A DNA stretch of 11,662 bases. Source: JBBQXK01 sp038251625. Its GTDB lineage: Bacteria; Pseudomonadota; Alphaproteobacteria; Rhodobacterales; Rhodobacteraceae. This document shows positions 6,877 through 11,662 of this stretch, piece after piece. Position 1 is the first letter of the stretch, and each line of letters opens with the position of its first letter. Made by a program: the position numbers and the translations under genes. Below the pieces are notes generated by a model, which saw nothing but the letters and a program-made list of their open reading frames with translations, was not told the origin of the DNA and did not search any database. The stretch is from NCBI GenBank assembly GCA_038251625.1, contig JBBSBE010000122.1, positions 1-11,662 of the forward strand. Reading direction: 5' to 3'.

Positions 6877-6893
6877 TTGCAACTCATTCTCAA
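6877..6893 (-). promoter_or_regulatory. Second candidate operator upstream of troA
   Basis: On the minus strand, TTGAGAATGAGTTGCAA shares the pattern TTGnGAnnnAnTnGCA with the operator in the promoter spacer (10 of 17 positions identical) and is itself an imperfect palindrome. It lies upstream of the -35 box, with 28 bases between the two site centres. It may be a weaker second site for the same regulator. Confidence 0.4.
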
Positions 6894-6907
6894 TCAAGCA
6901 AGCGTGA

Positions 6908-6929
6908 GCCCGGTGGGCCGGCACCGGGC
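6908..6929 (-). terminator. Hairpin after lysE, possible terminator
   Basis: GCCCGGTG (6908-6915) and CACCGGGC (6922-6929) form a perfect 8-bp G/C-rich stem with a 6-base loop, 25 to 46 bases past the lysE stop. The minus-strand sequence after the stem is only modestly T-rich (no uninterrupted T run), so this is a weak or factor-assisted terminator. It would insulate the troA promoter from lysE transcription. Confidence 0.45.
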
Positions 6930-6976
6930 AGCCGTTGCGTCAGTACCGGGCAGCTAGTGCGTCAGCACCGGGTAGA
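6921..6976. repeat. 22-bp tandem repeat spanning the lysE stop
   Basis: Two 22-base units (6921-6942 and 6943-6964) match at 18 positions, and a third partial unit (6965-6976) follows inside the lysE coding region. The unit begins GCACCGGGCAGC and ends GCGTCA. The lysE stop codon lies in the middle unit. The repeat probably arose by slippage or duplication of the lysE 3' end, and its outer unit supplies one arm of the hairpin above. Confidence 0.5.
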
Positions 6977-7547
6977 GCGAGAGCACCAGAAGCACCGCCA
7001 TGGTGATATTGAAGATGCGCAGCCGCGCGCCATCCGCAAGCCAGCGCCGCAACCCCTGCCCCAGCGCCGCCCAGACCGAGACGGAGGGCAGGTTCACCAG
7101 CGCAAAGACCGCCGCGACAAGCGCCATCGCGGCGATGCTGCGGTCAGGCGCGTAGATCGTGGTGGCGCTCAGCGCCATAGCCCAGGCCTTGGGGTTCACC
7201 CACTGAAACGCCGCCGCCTGACCAAAGGTGAACGGCTTGCCCGTCGCCTGCCCCGGCCCCTTGGGCGCCGCTGTCGCGATCTTCCACGCGAGCCAGCACA
7301 TATAGGCGACCGACAGGACCTTGAGCACGAGGCTGAGGACAGGGAACGCCACGAAAAGACCGGCCAACCCGATGCCGACCAGAAAGACCATGAAGGAATG
7401 GCCGATACTGATCCCCAGCATGTGGGGCACTGTCCGGCGCAGGCCGAAGTTCACGCCCGAGGCCAGAAGCATCATGTTGTTGGGCCCCGGGGTGACCGAG
7501 GTGGCGAAGGCAAAGCCCACAAGGGCGATCAGCAATTCCTGTGTCAT
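6954..7547 (-). CDS. LysE/RhtB family amino-acid exporter
   Basis: A 197-residue inner-membrane protein with about six membrane segments, the usual size for LysE/RhtB exporters, which remove excess amino acids or their analogues from the cell. The family signature TPGPNNMMLLASG is at residues 19-31, FQWVNPKAW at 114-122, and a conserved VNLPSVSVWA segment at 151-160. The start at 7547 (MTQELLIALV) is chosen because it matches the family N-terminus and has an AGGA about eight bases upstream; the frame continues open to 7769 but would run through the divergent regulator gene. It is transcribed away from an AsnC/Lrp regulator, which probably controls it. The exported amino acid is not identifiable. 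The 3' end lies in a tandem repeat. Confidence 0.9.
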   Translation of the reverse strand: MTQELLIALVGFAFATSVTPGPNNMMLLASGVNFGLRRTVPHMLGISIGHSFMVFLVGIGLAGLFVAFPVLSLVLKVLSVAYMCWLAWKIATAAPKGPGQATGKPFTFGQAAAFQWVNPKAWAMALSATTIYAPDRSIAAMALVAAVFALVNLPSVSVWAALGQGLRRWLADGARLRIFNITMAVLLVLSLYPVLTH

Positions 7548-7620
7548 GCCTGCAATCCTGCCCCAGAATGGGCGCCGTTGGGTTGCAATTTGCGGTGCTT
7601 TCATGACATTTCTGCAATCC

Positions 7621-8073
7621 ATGACGAAGATGGATGCCATCAACCACCGGATATTGCGCGAGTTGCAGCGCGATGGCCGCCTGGCCAACCTCGACCTTGC
7701 CGCCCGCGTGGGCCTGTCGCCCTCGGCCTGCCTGCGCCGCGTGCAGGAGTTGGAGAGGGCCGGTGTCATCGCCGGCTACCGCGCCGTGCTGGATCCGGCA
7801 AAGCTGGGCATCGGGTTCACCGCCTATGTGACGGTCGGGCTGTCGCGCCATACCAAGGCCGCGCAGGTGGCGTTCGAGCAGGCGGTGGCGGCGGCGACAG
7901 AGGTGCGCGAGGTGCACAACATCACCGGCACCGTCGAATATCTGCTGCGGGTCGAGGCGGCGGATCTTGCCGCCTACAAACACTTTCATACCGAGGTGCT
8001 GGGGATCCTGCCGCAGGTGAACGCGATCACGACCTTCGTGGTCATGGGAAGCCCCAAGGACGACCGCGCCTGA
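7621..8073 (+). CDS. AsnC/Lrp family transcriptional regulator
   Basis: A 150-residue Lrp/AsnC (feast/famine) regulator. The N-terminal winged helix-turn-helix begins MDAINHRILRELQRDGR, with the recognition helix in GLSPSACLRRVQELERAG (31-48). The C-terminal RAM ligand-binding domain (about 65-145) includes HNITGTVEYLLRVE, where the usual TGxxDYLL motif is slightly altered. Such proteins form dimers and octamers and sense amino acids. Possible starts are ATG 7603, 7621 and 7630; none has a good Shine-Dalgarno, and 7621 gives the usual family length. The divergent LysE-type exporter gene 73 bp away is its likely target, together with itself. It is followed after 66 bp by a convergent transglycosylase gene, with no clear terminator in the gap. 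Confidence 0.92.
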   Translation: MTKMDAINHRILRELQRDGRLANLDLAARVGLSPSACLRRVQELERAGVIAGYRAVLDPAKLGIGFTAYVTVGLSRHTKAAQVAFEQAVAAATEVREVHNITGTVEYLLRVEAADLAAYKHFHTEVLGILPQVNAITTFVVMGSPKDDRA

Positions 8074-8139
8074 GAGCGGGGGACGAATACCTTGCCCCTC
8101 CGGCGGCACCGAAAGCCCGCCCGGACAAAGGCCCGACGG

Positions 8140-8598
8140 TCAGGCGCGCAGCCCGGTTTCCTTCAGCAACCCCCGGCGCTTGGCCTCGTAGTAATAGCCC
8201 TTGGCATACCACATCACAGCGCGATCCTGGCTGCCATCGGCCACCAGCCACGCGCCGCGCAGGTATTTCACCCCAAAGCGCAGGTTCGTCTCGGCGTCCA
8301 GAAGATCGCGCGGCTCGCCCTGAAACCCCATCGTCCGCGCCGTCTGCGGCAGGATCTGCATCAGACCGAAATAAGGCCCGTTGCGCGCCTCGGCCCGATA
8401 GCCGCTTTCGCGCTGCACGATGCGGTGCACAAGGCTGCGCGGCACGTCGTAGCGGTCGGCATATTGGTTGATGAGCGACCGGATGCGCGGCGTCTCGCCG
8501 GGGTAGAGATCGCCGCGCGAGGCCTCGCGCGGTTTCGGGCGGCCGCAGGCGGCCAGTGCGGCAAGCGTCATCACAAAGGCGCGGCGGGTCAGCGGCAT
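8140..8598 (-). CDS. Lytic transglycosylase (SLT domain) lipoprotein
   Basis: A 152-residue small lytic transglycosylase, predicted to cleave peptidoglycan between MurNAc and GlcNAc. The N-terminus LTRRAFVMTLAALAAC is a lipoprotein signal with lipobox Cys18; the twin arginines (5-6) suggest Tat export. The SLT core has the catalytic Glu64 in VQRESGYRAEA followed by the family's FGLMQILPQTA (77-87), then NLRFGVKYL (105-113) and the late WYAKGYYYEAKR. The domain is short but complete in these landmarks. The ATG at 8598 is preferred over an upstream open frame because it has a GGAG before it and begins the signal peptide directly. It is divergent from metY with 124 bp between them. Its cellular role (growth, or assembly of an envelope machine) cannot be told from here. 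Confidence 0.9.
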   Translation of the reverse strand: MPLTRRAFVMTLAALAACGRPKPREASRGDLYPGETPRIRSLINQYADRYDVPRSLVHRIVQRESGYRAEARNGPYFGLMQILPQTARTMGFQGEPRDLLDAETNLRFGVKYLRGAWLVADGSQDRAVMWYAKGYYYEAKRRGLLKETGLRA

Positions 8599-8661
8599 CG
8601 GTGGCTCCGTCTGGGTTTTGCCCCGCTTACCCGCTCGCGCGGGCCGCGCCAAGCACCCCCG

Positions 8662-8691
8662 TTGCCCCCGCCCCCCGCTTTGGCCTAACCT
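8662..8691 (+). promoter_or_regulatory. Candidate promoter of metY
   Basis: TTGCCC (8662-8667) and TAACCT (8686-8691) are 18 bases apart on the plus strand. A transcript would begin near 8698, leaving a leader of about 25 bases with a GAGGGAGGA ribosome binding region. The -10 match is moderate. Confidence 0.4.
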
Positions 8692-8722
8692 CGCCGCCAA
8701 ACCCCGAGGGAGGATCAGGGAC

Positions 8723-10003
8723 ATGACTTACGGCTTTGACACGTTGCAAATCCACGCGGGCGCCCGGCCCGACCCGGCCACCGGCGCGCGGCAGGTGCCG
8801 ATCTACCAGACCACGGCCTATGTGTTCCGCGATGCCGATCACGCCGCCGCGCTCTTCAATCTGCAGGAAGTGGGATACATCTATTCCCGTCTCACCAACC
8901 CCACCATCGCCGCGCTGCAAGAGCGGATTGCGACGCTGGAGGGCGGCGCCGGTGCCGTGTGCTGTTCGTCCGGCCATGCGGCGCAGATCATGGCGCTTTT
9001 CCCGCTGATGGGGCCGGGGCTGAACATCGTGGCCTCCACCCGCCTTTACGGCGGCACGGTACAGCAGTTCACCAACACGATCCGCAAGTTCGGCTGGTCT
9101 GCCAAGTTCGTCGATTTCGACGATCTGGCGGCGCTGGAGGCGGCGGTGGATGACAACACCCGCGCCATCTTCTGCGAATCAATCGCCAACCCCGGCGGCT
9201 ACATCACCGACCTGCCTGCCGTCGCCAAGGTGGCCAACAAGGTGGGCCTGCCCCTGATCGTGGACAACACATCCGCCAGCCCCTACCTCTGCCGCCCGAT
9301 CGAGATGGGCGCCACGCTGGTCGTGCATTCGACCACCAAATACCTGACCGGCAACGGCACCGTCACAGGCGGCGCCATCGTGGACAGCGGCACCTTCGAC
9401 TGGTCGGCCTCGGGCAAGTTCCCGTCGCTTTCCGAACCCGAGCCCGCCTATCACGGGCTGAAGTTCCACGAGACGTTCGGAAGCCTTGCCTTCACCTTCT
9501 ATGGCATCGCCATCGGCTTGCGCGATCTTGGCATGACGATGAACCCACAAGGCGCACATTACACGCTGATGGGGATCGAGACGCTGTCGTTGCGGATGGA
9601 AAAGCACGTGGCAAACGCCGAGGCGCTGGCCGAATGGCTGGAGAAAGACCCGCGCGTGACATCCGTGACGTATGCGGGCCTGGCATCGTCCCCCTATGCG
9701 CACCGCATCCCCTCGGTCTGCCCCAAGGGCGCGGGGGCGCTTTTCACCTTCGGCGTGAAGGGCGGGTACGAGGCGTGCGTCAAGCTGATCGGGGCGCTGA
9801 ACCTCTTCAGCCATGTGGCGAACCTGGGCGACGCGCGGTCGCTGATCATCCATTCCGCATCGACCACCCACCGCCAGCTGACCCCGGAACAGCAGATCAA
9901 GGCGGGGGCCGCGCCAGATATGGTGCGCGTGTCCATAGGGGTCGAGGATGTTGCCGATCTGATCGCGGATATGGATCAGGCGCTGGCGGTCGCCACCGCC
10001 TGA
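8723..10003 (+). CDS. metY: O-acetylhomoserine sulfhydrylase / aminocarboxypropyltransferase
   Basis: A 426-residue PLP enzyme of the Cys/Met metabolism family. By length and motifs it is the O-acetylhomoserine sulfhydrylase type, which makes homocysteine from O-acetylhomoserine and sulfide for methionine synthesis in the cytoplasm. The internal aldimine lysine is Lys206 in VHSTTKYLTGNG (201-212). Other blocks are YSRLTNPT (54-61), CSSGHAAQIMAL (81-92), PLIVDNTSASPYLCRP (177-192), and the C-terminal SLIIHSASTTHRQL (373-386). Cystathionine gamma-synthases are usually shorter (about 380-400 residues) and lack the long insert at about 225-275 seen here. The start at 8723 has a strong GGGAGGA ribosome binding site; an upstream in-frame ATG would add a Pro/Arg-rich extension. 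An intrinsic terminator follows the stop. Confidence 0.94.
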   Translation: MTYGFDTLQIHAGARPDPATGARQVPIYQTTAYVFRDADHAAALFNLQEVGYIYSRLTNPTIAALQERIATLEGGAGAVCCSSGHAAQIMALFPLMGPGLNIVASTRLYGGTVQQFTNTIRKFGWSAKFVDFDDLAALEAAVDDNTRAIFCESIANPGGYITDLPAVAKVANKVGLPLIVDNTSASPYLCRPIEMGATLVVHSTTKYLTGNGTVTGGAIVDSGTFDWSASGKFPSLSEPEPAYHGLKFHETFGSLAFTFYGIAIGLRDLGMTMNPQGAHYTLMGIETLSLRMEKHVANAEALAEWLEKDPRVTSVTYAGLASSPYAHRIPSVCPKGAGALFTFGVKGGYEACVKLIGALNLFSHVANLGDARSLIIHSASTTHRQLTPEQQIKAGAAPDMVRVSIGVEDVADLIADMDQALAVATA

Positions 10004-10012
10004 TGATGCAGT

Positions 10013-10044
10013 GTGGCCGGGCGCAGAACGCGCCCGGCCACTTT
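10013..10044 (+). terminator. Intrinsic terminator of metY
   Basis: A perfect 12-bp stem (10013-10024 with 10030-10041), starting GTGGCCGGGCGC, has a 5-base loop and is followed by TTT and a further GCTT. It begins 10 bases after the metY stop. The stem could also slow transcription from the convergent SIMPL gene, although its minus-strand side lacks a T run. Confidence 0.85.
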
Positions 10045-10046
10045 GC

Positions 10047-10739
10047 TTACTCGGCGATGGCCCAGACCACGCTGACAGTGGCGTCGAACGACACCTCGCC
10101 CGATGCGATGGGCACGGATGCAGCGTCAGCGCGGAACATCGGCTGCGGGCCATTGCCGCCCATCCCGCCCTCGCTGATCTGCAGGATCCGGCCCAGCTTC
10201 ACGCCCGCCGCTTCCGCGATCATTGCGGCCTTGCGCGCAGCATCCGCTACCGCACGCTTGCGTGCTTCGTCGAGCGCGGGTCCGGGTTCGGCCAGCCCGA
10301 ACCCGAGGCCGTTCAGCGTGTTAGCCCCATCCTTGACGGCGGCATCGAGCACGCCGCCCAAGCTGTCAAGCGCGCGCACCCGCACCGTGACCATGTTCTG
10401 CGCGGTGTATCCGGTGATCCGTTGCTCGCCGCTTGATCCGTACCCAGTCCAGTTCGGGTTGAGCGACAGACCCGAGGTCTGCACATCGCGCGGGGCAATT
10501 CCCGCGGCGGCAAGGTTCGCCAGCACCGCCTGCACGCCCGCCGCATTCTCGGCCATCGCGGCAGCCGCCGTGTCGGCGGTGCTGGTCAGACCAAGCGAGA
10601 TCGTGGCCACATCGGGCGTGGCCTCGACGCGGCCCTCGCCCGTCACGCTGATCGTGGCGGGCGGCGGGGTCTGGGCAAAAAGCGGCCCGGCCAGAGAAAG
10701 GGCGAAAAGGGCGGGGGCAAGGCGGGCAGCAAGGCGCAT
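10047..10739 (-). CDS. SIMPL-domain (DUF541) periplasmic protein
   Basis: A 230-residue secreted protein. The N-terminus is a classic signal peptide, with cleavage predicted after Ala22 (GPLFA-Q). The mature part has the SIMPL domain pattern: ISVTGEGRVEATPDVATISLGL (30-51; the core is TGEGRVEATPD), ending with the domain's typical strand VSFDATVSVVWAI at the C-terminus. The domain is widespread in bacterial periplasmic proteins, including the oxidative-stress-linked E. coli YggE and a mouse signalling protein that gave the name, but its biochemical activity is unknown. A GGAGG ribosome binding site lies seven bases before the ATG at 10739. It stands alone between the convergent metY terminator and a divergent gene of unknown function. 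Confidence 0.9.
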   Translation of the reverse strand: MRLAARLAPALFALSLAGPLFAQTPPPATISVTGEGRVEATPDVATISLGLTSTADTAAAAMAENAAGVQAVLANLAAAGIAPRDVQTSGLSLNPNWTGYGSSGEQRITGYTAQNMVTVRVRALDSLGGVLDAAVKDGANTLNGLGFGLAEPGPALDEARKRAVADAARKAAMIAEAAGVKLGRILQISEGGMGGNGPQPMFRADAASVPIASGEVSFDATVSVVWAIAE

Positions 10740-10806
10740 AAAAAGACCTCCATCAGGTTCGGTGCGACCATTCTTTGCTCTGACGCGCCCCGCAAGCCAT
10801 TCCTTG

Positions 10807-10830
10807 GCCCGATCAACGGGCTTTTTCTTT
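10807..10830 (+). terminator. Terminator-like hairpin in the divergent gap
   Basis: GCCCG (10807-10811) and CGGGC (10817-10821) form a 5-bp stem with a 5-base loop, followed by TTTTTCTTT on the plus strand. It looks like an intrinsic terminator, yet no plus-strand gene ends here; metY has its own terminator about 800 bp upstream. It could end an antisense or small RNA, or attenuate the gene that starts at 10914. Confidence 0.4.
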
Positions 10831-10913
10831 CCTTCGGCAAATTCCTGCTGTAACAGTCCCCTTGGCTGGAGCCTGCCTACCCCCGTTGTCGGAACCTGTG
10901 CTAGACCGCCCGA

Positions 10914-11662
10914 ATGAAACCGAATTTCGCCCTAGACTTCCGTGATGACTCGCTCGCCCTGCTGCACCGTACGGCGCGGGGCTGGCTTTTGGTGGGCGAG
11001 GTGCCGCTCGACACCGCCGATCTGGCCGAGGCGCTTGGCTACCTGCGCGCATCGGCGCTGGGGCTGTCGCCGCAGGGCTTCACGACCAAGCTGATCCTGC
11101 CCAATTCGCAGATCCTCTATACCGAGATCGAGGCGTCCGCGCCCGATGCCACCAGCCGCCGTGCCCGGGTCAGGGCCGGGCTGGACGGGTTGACGCCCTA
11201 TGCGGTGGACGACCTGTCATTCGATGTCTGGGGCCAGGGGGCCACTGTGCAGGTTGCGGTGATCGCCCGCGAAACGATGGCAGAGGCCGAGGCTTTTGCG
11301 ATCCAGCACCGGTTCAACCCGGTGTCACTGGTGGGTCTGCCGCCTGCGGGCAAGTTCGGCGGCGAGCCGTTCTTTGGCCCGGCAGAGGGTGCTGCGGCGT
11401 TCCTGCCCAAGGGCGAGGCCGTGTCGCGCGATCAGGACCCGGTGAATGTTGTGGGCCGCGCCCGGATGGAGGATGCCGAACCAGCGGCATCGACCGAAGC
11501 CGCAGCGCAGACCGAACCTTCCAGCCCGTTTGAGACGCCGAAGCCGGCCGACGCAAAGGACCAACCTGCCCCCGCGACCGCCCCAGAAGCGGAGCGTGCG
11601 GCCATCGTCGGGAACCCGGCACAGAAAGACGCCGATCCCGCGACGGTGACCAAGGCAGGGGC
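10914..11662 (+). CDS. Conserved protein of unknown function, 3'-truncated by the window
   Basis: An open frame of 249 codons that runs off the window edge, so its total length is unknown. It begins MKPNFALDFRDDSLALLHR. I recognise this N-terminal pattern from rhodobacterial proteins that are sometimes labelled 'translation initiation factor 2', a name that nothing in the sequence supports: no G-box such as GxxxxGKS is visible. Residues 1-145 look like a folded alpha/beta domain with VARET-like IARETMAEAEAFA (118-130) and GEPFFGP (150-156). From about residue 186 the chain is rich in Ala, Pro, Glu and Thr and probably disordered. The order of early strands and the segment TKLILPNSQILYTEIE (58-73) resemble the actin-like start of PilM/GspL proteins, but this is only a suggestion. 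There is no signal peptide or membrane segment in the visible part, and no clear Shine-Dalgarno. Confidence 0.75.
   Translation, partial: MKPNFALDFRDDSLALLHRTARGWLLVGEVPLDTADLAEALGYLRASALGLSPQGFTTKLILPNSQILYTEIEASAPDATSRRARVRAGLDGLTPYAVDDLSFDVWGQGATVQVAVIARETMAEAEAFAIQHRFNPVSLVGLPPAGKFGGEPFFGPAEGAAAFLPKGEAVSRDQDPVNVVGRARMEDAEPAASTEAAAQTEPSSPFETPKPADAKDQPAPATAPEAERAAIVGNPAQKDADPATVTKAG

Noticed and set aside
5859..8471. Very long plus-strand open frame (870 codons) opposite troA, lysE and across the Lrp gene
   Set aside because: Its translation is Arg/Pro/His-rich low-complexity sequence with no family likeness, and it covers well-supported genes on both strands. It is a by-product of high GC content and codon bias.
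8599..8722. A SAM-type riboswitch upstream of metY
   Set aside because: SAM-II and related riboswitches occur before methionine genes in alphaproteobacteria, but the likely leader here is only about 25 bases and I see no pseudoknot-forming segments in the gap.
9179..10153. Minus-strand open frame opposite metY
   Set aside because: It is the antisense shadow of a strongly supported PLP enzyme gene and spans its terminator; the translation shows no domain.
11198..11653. Several small minus-strand open frames opposite the last gene
   Set aside because: They overlap the plus-strand gene whose codon pattern and recognisable N-terminus are convincing; none has a ribosome binding site or a family motif that I can see.
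1..11662. Mobile elements, phage, CRISPR, toxin-antitoxin or other defence genes
   Set aside because: No transposase, integrase, regular spaced repeats, tRNA-end attachment site or toxin/antitoxin pair was seen; the gene content is ordinary chromosomal metabolism and transport.

Overview
The window is GC-rich, tightly packed chromosomal DNA with the gene set and codon bias of an alphaproteobacterium, most likely a member of the Rhodobacterales (Rhodobacter/Paracoccus/Roseobacter type). Pointers are the hisB-hisH pairing, a Tat-type metal-binding protein in a four-gene manganese-type importer operon, an AsnC/Lrp regulator divergent from a LysE exporter, and a partial 3'-end gene whose N-terminus I recognise from rhodobacterial genomes. 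There is no tRNA, rRNA, CRISPR array, transposase or phage gene. This is housekeeping chromosome rather than an island, and I found no clear new defence or mobile system. The points of interest are regulatory and organisational.

Layout. Positions 1-217 are non-coding and hold a large imperfect palindrome (79-164). A DMT/EamA drug/metabolite transporter (218-1132, +) converges on, and overlaps by 26 bp, a glutaminase (1107-2009, -). The minus strand then reads, right to left, as one long co-directional run: troA-troB-troC-troD (metal ABC importer, 6813 down to 3278), then hisB-hisH-glsA (3219 down to 1107). Within this run most junctions overlap by 1-4 bases, so the genes are probably translationally coupled. 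A sigma70-like promoter between troD and hisB suggests the his-glsA part can be expressed separately. Upstream of troA, a palindrome lies exactly between the -35 and -10 boxes and a related site lies just upstream, which is the layout expected for a metal-responsive Fur-family repressor.

From 6954 to 8073 a LysE/RhtB amino-acid exporter (-) and an AsnC/Lrp regulator (+) are divergent, a common regulator-exporter arrangement. A short lytic transglycosylase lipoprotein (8140-8598, -) is divergent from an O-acetylhomoserine sulfhydrylase, metY (8723-10003, +), which ends in a strong intrinsic terminator. A SIMPL-domain periplasmic protein (10047-10739, -) follows. The window ends inside a 5'-complete, 3'-truncated gene (10914 to the edge, +) encoding a rhodobacterial protein of unknown function with an acidic, Pro/Ala-rich tail.

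How the genes may work together. The metal importer probably supplies Mn2+ (possibly Zn2+ or Fe2+). The next gene downstream, hisB, encodes an Mn-dependent enzyme. HisH is a glutamine amidotransferase, and the gene fused to its stop codon by a 1-base overlap encodes a separate glutaminase, so two glutamine-hydrolysing enzymes are coupled in one transcript. The remaining genes (amino-acid export, methionine synthesis, envelope maintenance) are ordinary housekeeping functions.
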